Assembly: GCA_023253435.1 (NCBI GenBank)
Contig: JALRGJ010000049.1
Location: forward strand, 1-7,550
Origin: Ilumatobacteraceae bacterium
GTDB lineage: Bacteria > Actinomycetota > Acidimicrobiia > Acidimicrobiales > Ilumatobacteraceae
DNA length: 7,550 nt
Direction: 5' to 3'
Both the position numbers and the translations under genes were made by a program. Under the pieces are notes generated by a model. It did no database searches, was not told where the DNA came from, and worked only from the letters and a program-made list of their open reading frames with translations. Numbering within the stretch: position 1 is the first letter of the stretch; every line of letters starts with the position of its first letter. Positions 1 through 6,001 of this stretch are shown piece after piece.

Positions 1-140
1 GGGCTGAGGTTGCACGCAAGTCAGATATTGACCGATGAGATAAACGAATCGATGGAGTCATCTCCGGTATGTGGGCATTAGCGGGGAGTATGAGTGCGGG
101 TTTCATCGGATTGTTTGCTCTCATCGCAACAAAGTTTTAG
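1..140 (+). pseudogene. 3' end of an unidentified gene with coiled-coil/membrane tail, interrupted by in-frame TGA
   Basis: Reading from base 3, the frame gives AEVARKSDIDR, a TGA at 36-38, then DKRIDGVISG and a hydrophobic stretch ending in FALIATKF before TAG at 138-140. The residues on both sides of the TGA read as one amphipathic segment (IDR-x-DKRID) leading into a single C-terminal membrane helix. This is the usual look of small coiled-coil proteins with a tail anchor. A leucine TTA at the TGA position would restore the heptad pattern. The terminal TAG directly abuts the stop of the convergent gene at 141, which supports this as a true gene end. The family is not recognised, and the start lies outside the window. 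The two other plus-strand frames also contain stops. This is a tentative reading from a very short piece; bases 39-140 could instead be non-coding. Confidence 0.35.
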
Positions 141-1112
141 TTACAAATAATCGTGTGCTTGCAGAAGCACCGATAATCCTTCTTCTGGATCAACAAGTAC
201 AAGTGAGATGTTCCAACCACTTGTGGCAGAGTTTTCATTCCGAAAAGTGAAACATTCAAGCATCTGAACAACGTCACCCAAATCATCTGGGTCACACGGC
301 CAGTCATCTGATAGACCGGCAAAGGTTGCTAGTAACCACCATGCATCACTACGTCCAGTAGCCCCACCTTTTCTCTTTCCGTGAGCGCCACCGTGTGCAC
401 TCGCCCATGCGAGCCACATAAGAGCATCAGAGGGTGACAGGGAAGCGCATTCATTGCGTGTTGTTCCCAGTTGGCCAAGCGCCTCTTCTAGTCCACCCTC
501 CACAACTGCTGCCATTGCAGTGCCATTTGAGTGTGCAGTCCATGGTTCCATGACAGTGCGAAACACGTTGACCGTGTCGTCTTCAATTGAAGAGCTAGTG
601 ACTGATTGAACCACTTCCCATTGCAATGGAAATTGAGGCGCAGGGGAATCAACACCATCATCTGTGTACGTAGCGAGGCAATAGTTTGGTTCCCAATCCT
701 GAAGATCAAAGGGAATGTCTAACAACTGTGGTTCATTGTGCTCAATGTGGTCTCTTCGCAGTGATCGTTCATAGGCAATCAGACTGCGATCGTGCCCAGG
801 ATGCAGGAATGGAGATACATCATCCCAACTGTGGTTCACGGCGAGTATTTCACTCACAGGCCCAGGCATGAATGTTCGAGCGGTGTCATCTAACGAACGC
901 ACTGCATGCTCTGGTGGAGCCCAAAGGGCTAATCGATAGTTGGCGAGTGTGGCGATGGGCCACAATTGCCTTCCCGTGTTCACCGCGGCGCGCGATTGAT
1001 TTCTAATCTGAATCAAATGATCCCAGTCTCGTTGTGAGCATGTGTTGTCTACATGACGCACGAGAGCATCGAGATCAGCGCGATGAATGAGTTCTTCTAG
1101 AGCATCGGCCAT
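141..1112 (-). CDS. Uncharacterised Trp-rich protein, last gene of the DUF3090/SCO1664 operon
   Basis: This is a 323-residue protein I do not recognise. It has no signal peptide or membrane segment and is probably cytoplasmic. It is rich in tryptophan (about 13 residues) and acidic overall. The most motif-like part is residues 228-262: LSPSDALMWLAWA, then GGAHGKRKGGATGR, then AWWLL. This glycine and basic loop sits between two hydrophobic helices. It loosely recalls the glycine-rich motif of some actinobacterial proteins of unknown function (DUF6183-like), but the resemblance is too weak to assign. The N-terminal 65 residues look helical. The ATG at 1110-1112 overlaps the end of the SCO1664-family gene by 16 bases, so translation is probably coupled. 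No function can be stated from the sequence; position is the main clue. Confidence 0.85.
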   Translation of the reverse strand: MADALEELIHRADLDALVRHVDNTCSQRDWDHLIQIRNQSRAAVNTGRQLWPIATLANYRLALWAPPEHAVRSLDDTARTFMPGPVSEILAVNHSWDDVSPFLHPGHDRSLIAYERSLRRDHIEHNEPQLLDIPFDLQDWEPNYCLATYTDDGVDSPAPQFPLQWEVVQSVTSSSIEDDTVNVFRTVMEPWTAHSNGTAMAAVVEGGLEEALGQLGTTRNECASLSPSDALMWLAWASAHGGAHGKRKGGATGRSDAWWLLATFAGLSDDWPCDPDDLGDVVQMLECFTFRNENSATSGWNISLVLVDPEEGLSVLLQAHDYL

Positions 1113-1798
1113 GGATACTCGTACCTACTGCTAGGCGCAGGGAAAACTCTGTTTTCTATGAGCCAACCACATCTATTGATCATGGATTGCACTTCAAAGT
1201 CTTCTAATAGATCGCTTATCGCACTGGGCACATTATTCATAAATGTTTGAACAGGATCTAAAAGATTTTGAGAGATGTCTTCGCCAGCAAAATCCCAAAT
1301 TACTGTGCGCAGTTTGAACTCGTTACTAAAACACAAACCTTGATCTATGCCCCAAATATGGCCATTTGCATCAAGCAACACATGGCCACCTTTGCGGTCT
1401 GTGTTGTTTGCAACAATGTCAAACACTGCCATTGCGCGAAGTTGGTCATGAGTTTCCGGGTGTTCTTCTAAGAATGTGAAGTAGTGATGCCGAGGGTCGT
1501 GGACTATGAAGTGCTGAATTGATCCAATGCCTAGTGGTCCATCTCTCTCCACAGTGGGGGGCACGAGATTGAAACCGAGAGACTCACTCAGCAAATATGC
1601 GGCTATTTCTCGTTTGTATAAACCTGGATCAAAGTCCCACAGTGGTCTTTCACCTTGTAATGGTTTATAAATGGCCTGCACTTCTTCTGTATCGCCAAGA
1701 GTGACAAAGTATGTTGCGTTGGAACTGTTGGGCATTCGCCCTTGTAGGTGTATCTGTGCCGTCTCTAGCACGGAAATGAGTTCCACAGAACTTGTCAT
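1097..1798 (-). CDS. SCO1664-family protein (PI3/PI4-kinase-like fold)
   Basis: This 233-residue protein matches the SCO1664 family, which is conserved in Actinobacteria and has a fold related to phosphatidylinositol 3/4-kinases. Visible landmarks are a lysine in AIYKPLQGERPLWDF (residues 42-56), which would contact nucleotide phosphates, and KREIAAYLLSE (62-72). VPPTV (79-83) follows, then the catalytic-loop-like NNTDRKGGH (131-139) and IDQGLCF (151-157), a metal-binding DxG equivalent. The length is normal or slightly short for the family. The true substrate is unknown, and kinase activity has only been inferred from the fold. The start ATG shares one base with the stop of the DUF3090 gene (TAATG), and the 3' end overlaps the next gene by 16 bases. 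Homologues usually sit beside DUF3090 and histidine-phosphatase genes, as here. Confidence 0.93.
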   Translation of the reverse strand: MTSSVELISVLETAQIHLQGRMPNSSNATYFVTLGDTEEVQAIYKPLQGERPLWDFDPGLYKREIAAYLLSESLGFNLVPPTVERDGPLGIGSIQHFIVHDPRHHYFTFLEEHPETHDQLRAMAVFDIVANNTDRKGGHVLLDANGHIWGIDQGLCFSNEFKLRTVIWDFAGEDISQNLLDPVQTFMNNVPSAISDLLEDFEVQSMINRCGWLIENRVFPAPSSRYEYPWPML

Positions 1799-2319
1799 TA
1801 GTTGAATTTAGGACAAGCGTGAAGTGATGGATCTTTTGGCTGACCACACCACTTACATGTTTCTCTTCCAGCATTCAGAAAGAGATCTGCAGTATCGCAA
1901 AACGCACGGGTTTGCTCTGGAGTAAGAAGTACGCGCACAACAGTTGATGTGTCGTCTTCCTCTTCCTCAATCAGATCAAAGACATCGTCCTCTTCATCTA
2001 TCAATACCATCTCTTCTAGTTGCACCACCATGCGCATAGAGGCTCTATCAACGCCAAGGCCCACAGAGCCCAACACAAAATCTTGTTCCACTGGGTTGTG
2101 CAGTGTGGCAGTAGACGCATCAATTTTTCCGGTGTCTGGGAGATCGGCCAGCATGCCGCGTAAGTACTCAGACAATGCTGCAACTTGTTGCTTCTCACAC
2201 TTCACTGAAATGGTGCGACCATCTCCACGAATCTGCAAGTAGAAGGTTCTGGCCCCGGGTTCGCCAATGGCGCCAGTGGCGAATCCTTCGGCTTCTTCAA
2301 AGTCGTAATAAGAACTCAT
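1798..2319 (-). CDS. DUF3090 family protein with C-terminal zinc-ribbon-like motif
   Basis: This 173-residue protein is recognisable as DUF3090, a widespread actinobacterial family of unknown function. The N-terminal part (about residues 1-60) carries the family pattern of an acidic start, GARTFYLQIRGDGRTISVKCEKQQVAAL and LSEYL. A very acidic run follows at 108-123 (EEDDVFDLIEEEEDD). The C-terminus has CKWCG (155-159) and HACP (167-170). Together C155, C158, H167 and C169 could bind one zinc ion. That motif is typical of the family, but metal binding is inferred. No membrane segment is visible. Its stop overlaps the start of the SCO1664-family gene by one base, so the two products are probably made in step. 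It starts 24 bases after the phosphatase stop, with no strong ribosome binding site. Confidence 0.94.
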   Translation of the reverse strand: MSSYYDFEEAEGFATGAIGEPGARTFYLQIRGDGRTISVKCEKQQVAALSEYLRGMLADLPDTGKIDASTATLHNPVEQDFVLGSVGLGVDRASMRMVVQLEEMVLIDEEDDVFDLIEEEEDDTSTVVRVLLTPEQTRAFCDTADLFLNAGRETCKWCGQPKDPSLHACPKFN

Positions 2320-2343
2320 GTGGTGTCCAGTGTGGCAGAGAAT

Positions 2344-3000
2344 CTAGGAAGGACGCAGGTCGGCCAAAGATCCGCCAGTGGAATTCACCGTCAGGACAAT
2401 TGGGCCATGTGATGAGTATGCAATTGCGCTGACGGAACATGTGCCAATCACGATTCGCTGGAAAAGATCTAGGTGAGTACCCATGGCATGGGCAACAGCC
2501 GCCTTAATGGGGTCTGCGTGCGATACACACACCACAACGCCACCTGGATGGGCGGCTCTAATTCCATCGAGTGCGGTAACCATCCGGGTTTGCATCTCTG
2601 TAAATGATTCTCCATTGGGGAAGCGGAAGGTGCTGGGTGCTCGTTGCACTGTTGACCATTCAGATTTTTTCATGAGGAGGCTGAGTTTCTCTCCTGTCCA
2701 ATCACCAAAGTCACATTCCAACAGGCCTTTGTTGATGTGCACTTTTTGCTTGAGAGCTTTTGCAATAGGGGCTGCAGTTTATCGCGCACGCTCAAGGGGA
2801 GATGCATAAATTGCATCGATTTTTGGAAGCTCTGCTATCCGCTCTGCAACTCTGTGAGCTTGTTGCACCCCAGCTTCTGCCAAATGCAATCCAGATGCTC
2901 TGCCGGGTAATACCTGGCCAGTAGTGGGTGTTTGCCCGTGGCGTACCATCAAAATCAGCGTTGATGACGGTGGAGCAGTTTTCTTTTTTGTGGCAGCCAT
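2344..3000 (-). pseudogene. Histidine phosphatase, MSMEG_4193 family, broken by one in-frame stop codon
   Basis: The frame encodes a 218-residue phosphoglycerate-mutase-like phosphatase, apart from a TAA at 2779-2781. The first piece (73 residues) holds the catalytic MVRHGQT (18-24, H21 being the phosphorylated histidine) and SPLERAR. The reading frame continues without shift as TAAPIAKAL, LLECDFGDWTGEKL (proton-donor glutamate), FPNGESFTEMQTRM and VSHADPIKAAVAHAMG (second histidine), ending TVNSTGGSLADL. These are all hallmarks of the MSMEG_4193 group. Family members usually have Q or E where the stop falls (R-Q/E-TA), so one base change, CAA or GAA to TAA, explains it. GGAG lies eight bases before the ATG. 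GTG at 2740-2742 could restart, but the product would lack H21. Either this is a young pseudogene or a sequencing error; an intact gene in the living organism remains possible. Confidence 0.85.
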
Positions 3001-3033
3001 GATGACTCCAACTTACTGTTCGAGGAGCTGTTG

Positions 3034-3993
3034 TTACCCCATGAATCGTGAGAAAGAAAACGCCAATGGAATTCCTACGAGCAAATTGAAGGGAAAAGTC
3101 ACTCCGAGAGCAAGTCCAAGAGATAACCCGGAGTCTGCTTGAGGTAGCGCAATTCTCGTTGCAGCAGGAGCTGCAATATACGACGCACTTGCCACCATGA
3201 TTCCAAACACTGCTGCGCCACCCACTGATAATCCAATTACATGACCACCAATGATGCCGGTCATCCCTATAGCAATTGGGAACAGCACTGCAAAGATTGC
3301 AAGACGAAGAGGTATTCGTCCGTGTCTTTTGAATCGAGTGGCCACGGTTGCTCCCATATCGAGAAGAAACAAAGTAAGAAGGCCAGAAAACATTCCAATA
3401 AAGAAGGGCTCTACTCGACCAAAAGAATTATCACTACTCACGTATCCAATGACGAGACCCCCCACAAGAAGCAAAACACTTCGTCCGGTAAGTACTTCAT
3501 GTACAGCGACTTTCCACTCCACTCCTTCGCTCTTCATACTTGTCAGAACCAGTGCCACAACAATTCCCGGAATTTCCAAAATGGCTACGAGAGATGTCAT
3601 GAATGGTTCCACCGCAAAATTTGCTTCAGATGCAAACACCATGGCTGATGTAAACGTCACAACTGATACGGATCCGTAGTGAGCGGCTATTGATCCTGCG
3701 TCAACTGCACTTAACGTGAGGAGCCGGGATCCAACGAAGAACACAACAATCGGAATTGCTGCACCGCTCACAATGGTGAGAAGTACCGGAGACGCCAAGC
3801 TTTGAAGATCCACACCTTTCAGAGAGTGCCCACCCTTGAGGCCAATGGCCAGCAAGAGATAGGTAGAGATCCATGTGTGAATGGGGTCTGGCAAGCGAAG
3901 ATCACTGCGTACCATCACCGCTATGGCGCCAAGCACAAAGGCCAGAACTGGCGGGGAAGCCAAGTTTTCCAAGGCTAGTTCTAGGGAGTTCAT
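3034..3993 (-). CDS. SbtA-like sodium-dependent bicarbonate-family permease
   Basis: This 319-residue integral membrane protein belongs to the SbtA (formerly DUF897) family, whose cyanobacterial members import bicarbonate with sodium. Roughly ten hydrophobic helices are seen, in two inverted halves. Family marks are LPDPIHTWISTYLLLAIGLKGG (residues 34-55), SIAAHYGSVSVVTF (101-114) and ASYIAAPAATR (270-280). The last two are the paired substrate-binding region of the two halves. The length is a little under cyanobacterial SbtA. Bicarbonate as the substrate is inferred from family; actinobacterial members are largely untested. It is the first gene of the minus-strand operon, divergent from a winged-helix regulator. 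The promoter at 4001-4030 places the transcript start at or next to the ATG, so the message is probably leaderless. No SbtB-type PII-like gene is adjacent, although a canonical PII gene lies 3.2 kb away. Confidence 0.92.
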   Translation of the reverse strand: MNSLELALENLASPPVLAFVLGAIAVMVRSDLRLPDPIHTWISTYLLLAIGLKGGHSLKGVDLQSLASPVLLTIVSGAAIPIVVFFVGSRLLTLSAVDAGSIAAHYGSVSVVTFTSAMVFASEANFAVEPFMTSLVAILEIPGIVVALVLTSMKSEGVEWKVAVHEVLTGRSVLLLVGGLVIGYVSSDNSFGRVEPFFIGMFSGLLTLFLLDMGATVATRFKRHGRIPLRLAIFAVLFPIAIGMTGIIGGHVIGLSVGGAAVFGIMVASASYIAAPAATRIALPQADSGLSLGLALGVTFPFNLLVGIPLAFSFSRFMG

Positions 3994-4000
3994 ATGCTCT

Positions 4001-4030
4001 AATATACATGAAATCTAGTTCATGTATCAA
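4001..4030 (-). promoter_or_regulatory. Predicted sigma-70-type promoter of the SbtA-like permease operon (leaderless)
   Basis: On the minus strand a -35 TTGATA (4030-4025) is followed after 18 bases by a -10 TATATT (4006-4001). Only seven bases (AGAGCAT) separate the -10 from the permease ATG. Transcription would therefore begin at or within a base or two of the start codon, leaving no leader and no ribosome binding site. Leaderless mRNAs are common in Actinobacteria. The match is by eye; the start site has not been measured. Confidence 0.7.
4004..4027. promoter_or_regulatory. Perfect inverted repeat, candidate operator for the divergent winged-helix regulator
   Basis: The arms ATACATGAA (4004-4012) and TTCATGTAT (4019-4027) are exact reverse complements separated by six bases (ATCTAG). 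The repeat fills the spacer of the permease promoter and overlaps the last three bases of its -35 and the first three of its -10. A dimeric protein bound here would block RNA polymerase. The nearest candidate is the winged-helix protein encoded 33 bases away on the other strand, which could also control itself. The repeat is seen directly; who binds is inferred. Confidence 0.7.
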
Positions 4031-4059
4031 ATGACAATGAATGTGCCACACTGACAAAG

Positions 4060-4356
4060 GTGAAGAGAGAACAAGACCCAACTTGGACATTCCTCACAAA
4101 CCACGCACATGTCTTACTTGCAATCTCTGCTGAGCCAGAGATTCGTATTCGAGACATAGCGGCTGAGGTGGGGATTACGGAGCGGGCTGCTCATCGCATT
4201 GTGTCTGAACTTGAAGAAGCTGGTTACCTCGTAGTGACAAAGGTGGGTCGGCGTAATGAATATCGCGTCCGACATGATCTGCCATTGCGTCATCCGTCAG
4301 AGCGACATCATCAAATTGGCAAGTTGCTGAAAGTTCTTGCACACGAAGCCAAATAA
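4060..4356 (+). CDS. Winged helix-turn-helix transcriptional regulator
   Basis: This small 98-residue cytoplasmic DNA-binding protein consists almost only of a winged-helix domain, of the kind often annotated as MarR- or ArsR-like in Actinobacteria. Residues 9-21 (TFLTNHAHVLLAI) form the first helix. EIRIRDIAAEVGITERAAHRIVSELEEAGYLV (about 27-58) is the helix-turn-helix with recognition helix. VTKVGRRNEYRV (59-70) is the wing. A short C-terminal helix (IGKLLKVLAHEAK) may serve dimerisation. No cysteine cluster or obvious ligand domain is visible. The GTG at 4060 is the first start codon in the frame after a stop at 4009, and it gives the natural N-terminus for this family (DPTWTFLTNHAHVL). 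No strong promoter or ribosome binding site is seen for it. It is divergent from the SbtA-like permease with the palindrome between them, so it is the likely regulator of that operon. Confidence 0.9.
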   Translation: MKREQDPTWTFLTNHAHVLLAISAEPEIRIRDIAAEVGITERAAHRIVSELEEAGYLVVTKVGRRNEYRVRHDLPLRHPSERHHQIGKLLKVLAHEAK

Positions 4357-4390
4357 GAGCATCGCGATAGCAGTGTGCAATGTGAAATCA

Positions 4391-4413
4391 GAACTCAGTT
4401 CAGTACTGTGAAC
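4391..4413. promoter_or_regulatory. Cluster of GAAC/GTTC half-sites just upstream of the uracil-DNA glycosylase gene
   Basis: GAACTCAGTTC (4391-4401) is a perfect 11-base palindrome. Its GTTCA end pairs again with TGAAC (4409-4413), and CAGTACTG (4401-4408) between them is also palindromic. The cluster ends two bases before the ATG, in the only space available for this gene's promoter. It resembles the GAAC-N4-GTTC LexA box of Actinobacteria but has N3 spacing, so it does not fit that consensus. A regulator site is possible but unproven. Confidence 0.3.
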
Positions 4414-4415
4414 AC

Positions 4416-5087
4416 ATGGATTCGCTCAAGCAGTTAACAGCCGATGTTTCGGCCTGTAGAGCGTGTCCGCGATTAGTGGAATGGCGTGAGTCAGTTGCTA
4501 GAGATAAGCGTGCCTCTTTCAAAGATGACACCTATTGGGGCAGAGGCGTCCCAGGCTTTGGTGATCCACATGCAACCCTATGGGTCATGGGTCTTGCACC
4601 CGCCGCACATGGGGCAAACAGAACAGGTCGCATGTTTACAGGCGACAGAAGCGGCGACTGGCTATACAGGGCCATGCACAAAGCCGGTTTTGCATCACAG
4701 GCGGAATCGGTAAACGCCAAGGACGGATTACAACTACTCGGAGCGTGGGTGTCTTCTGCGGTGCGATGCGCTCCTCCGGAAAATAAACCAACAAACAGTG
4801 AGCGAGATAACTGCAGAGAGTTCCTAGTTCGTGAGCGCACTCTGTTACAGCAAGTTCGTGTTGTTGTCTGCCTTGGCAGTTTTGCTTACGACGCAGTCTG
4901 CAAAGAGTGGGGCATCAAGCCCAAACCTAAATTTGGACATGGTGTGGAAGTGGCTGCACCAGATGGAACCATCATCTTGTGTTCGTTTCATCCAAGCCAA
5001 CAAAATACATTCACAGGCAAATTAACCGAGCCCATGATTGATGCAGTGTTCACTCGCGCGCGAGCAATAAGCAATAAGTACTTTTAA
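4416..5087 (+). CDS. udgB: Uracil-DNA glycosylase, family 5 (UdgB), iron-sulfur type
   Basis: This 223-residue DNA repair enzyme removes uracil, and probably other deaminated bases, from DNA. It has the family 5 motif GLAPAAHGANRTGRMFTGD (residues 59-77), in which the usual catalytic Asp/Asn of other families is replaced by Ala, as is normal in UdgB. The second motif is FHPSQQNTFTGKLT (191-204), with H192. Four cysteines, C14 and C17 (CRACPR) plus C118 and C133, are placed to hold the [4Fe-4S] cluster seen in families 4 and 5. SGDWLYRAMHKAGF (79-92) is also typical. The length is usual, perhaps slightly short. The gene stands alone on the plus strand, 59 bases after the regulator. Its stop overlaps the stop of the convergent hydrolase gene by four bases. 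Confidence 0.95.
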   Translation: MDSLKQLTADVSACRACPRLVEWRESVARDKRASFKDDTYWGRGVPGFGDPHATLWVMGLAPAAHGANRTGRMFTGDRSGDWLYRAMHKAGFASQAESVNAKDGLQLLGAWVSSAVRCAPPENKPTNSERDNCREFLVRERTLLQQVRVVVCLGSFAYDAVCKEWGIKPKPKFGHGVEVAAPDGTIILCSFHPSQQNTFTGKLTEPMIDAVFTRARAISNKYF

Positions 5088-5096
5088 GCGCTTAAA
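5083..5096. repeat. 14-base perfect palindrome at the overlapping ends of two convergent genes
   Basis: TTTAAGCGCTTAAA is self-complementary and contains the stop codons of both the glycosylase (plus, 5085-5087) and the hydrolase (minus, 5084-5086). A hairpin here would have only a five-pair AT-rich stem with a four-base loop, so it is a poor terminator. No long T-run suited to intrinsic termination follows on either strand. It may simply reflect the shared stop codons. Confidence 0.3.
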
Positions 5097-5992
5097 GCTT
5101 TTGCTGTCATAGATGCGGCAAGTGCGTGAGCGGCTTCTGCGTCGTCGAGCAACAGATGGTTACCAAAGAAGCTGTGATACTGCCCATTAAATCGCACCAC
5201 GCTTGCGGGGACGCCGTTCTCAATCAATTTGAGTCCGTACGCTTCTCCCTCGTCGCGCAGTGGGTCATATTGGGCCGTGATAATTAATGCTGGTGGCGCA
5301 CCTTTGATCAGCGAACTGTCTGCAAAGAGTGGTGATGCCAATGGATCTTTCATGTTTGCGTCTTTTGGCATGTAGTAGCCAATAAACCAATCCATGGCCT
5401 CCTTAGTAAGAACTGGGCCAGCGGCATTTTCTTTGTGAGAGGGGAATGACGATGTCATGTCAGTGGCTGGATAAATCAGCATCTGAAATTTCAGAGGCAC
5501 TGGGCGTTGTTGAGCAACTATGGCAGCAAGGTTTCCTCCGGCAGAATCTCCACCCACTGCAATGCGATTTGGGTCAATGCCCAACTCCGATGCATTTTCA
5601 TATGCCCAGCGCAATGAGCACAGTGCATCTTCTGCAGCCGCTGGCCACACGTGTTCTGGTGCGAGTCTGTAATCCACGCTGAGCACAGCGTGCCCCATGC
5701 GATTTGCCAGGGACCGACAAATTGCGTCGTGTGACTCGAGGTTTCCGATCACCCATCCGCCACCGTGGTAATACACCAATAAACCGATGTCTGTTTTGGC
5801 ATTGGGGCGATACAAACGCGAGGGCACACCTCCGGCGTTGACATCACGCACTTCATGACACTCTTCAGTCACAGGCATTTGACGTGCGGAGTAAATAGCT
5901 CGAAATTCATCAGGCTCGGTATCGCCAATTGCTGGCAGACCAAGTGCCGCCATTGCCTCAAGAAGTGCGACTGCTTGTGGATGTAGAGACAT
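5084..5992 (-). CDS. Alpha/beta hydrolase, hormone-sensitive-lipase (family IV esterase) type
   Basis: This 302-residue hydrolase probably cleaves short-chain esters in the cytoplasm; the real substrate is unknown. The oxyanion-hole motif HGGGW is at residues 76-80. DYRLAPEHVWPAA (107-119) follows, and the nucleophile elbow GDSAGG (148-153) has S150. The acid is D243 in YDPLRDEGEAY, and the base is H273 in GQYHSFF. All three members of the triad are present, as is the usual N-terminal cap of about 60 residues. There is no signal peptide. A strong ribosome binding site, GGAGGAG, lies in the nine-base gap before the ATG, immediately after the FrhB-like gene stop. It therefore appears to be the third gene of the glnB operon. 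The link to nitrogen metabolism is not obvious, and it may be a passenger gene. Confidence 0.94.
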   Translation of the reverse strand: MSLHPQAVALLEAMAALGLPAIGDTEPDEFRAIYSARQMPVTEECHEVRDVNAGGVPSRLYRPNAKTDIGLLVYYHGGGWVIGNLESHDAICRSLANRMGHAVLSVDYRLAPEHVWPAAAEDALCSLRWAYENASELGIDPNRIAVGGDSAGGNLAAIVAQQRPVPLKFQMLIYPATDMTSSFPSHKENAAGPVLTKEAMDWFIGYYMPKDANMKDPLASPLFADSSLIKGAPPALIITAQYDPLRDEGEAYGLKLIENGVPASVVRFNGQYHSFFGNHLLLDDAEAAHALAASMTAKALSA

Positions 5993-5994
5993 TG

Positions 5995-6001
5995 CTCCTC
6001 C
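5995..6001 (-). promoter_or_regulatory. Strong Shine-Dalgarno of the alpha/beta hydrolase gene
   Basis: GGAGGAG on the minus strand lies two bases before the hydrolase ATG as counted from its 3' edge, with the GGAGG core five bases away. It starts one base after the stop of the upstream gene. It is the clearest ribosome binding site in the window and fixes the start at 5992; most other genes here have weak sites or none. Confidence 0.75.

Noticed and set aside
1949..2242. Serine-rich open frame on the plus strand opposite the DUF3090 gene
   Set aside because: It is the antisense of the acidic Glu/Asp run of DUF3090; the serine repeats are simply reverse-complemented GAA/GAT/GAC codons.
2740..2742. 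GTG as a true start of a separate 132-residue phosphatase-like gene
   Set aside because: There is no ribosome binding site, the product lacks the catalytic RHG histidine, and the same frame continues upstream into the N-terminal half across a single stop.
3241..3679. Two overlapping plus-strand open frames of 135 and 142 residues
   Set aside because: They lie wholly antisense to the SbtA-like permease, show no family motifs and have shadow-like composition.
4031..4059. Promoter for the winged-helix gene (ATGACA as -35, GACAAT as -10)
   Set aside because: No pair with correct spacing and a start before the GTG could be made.
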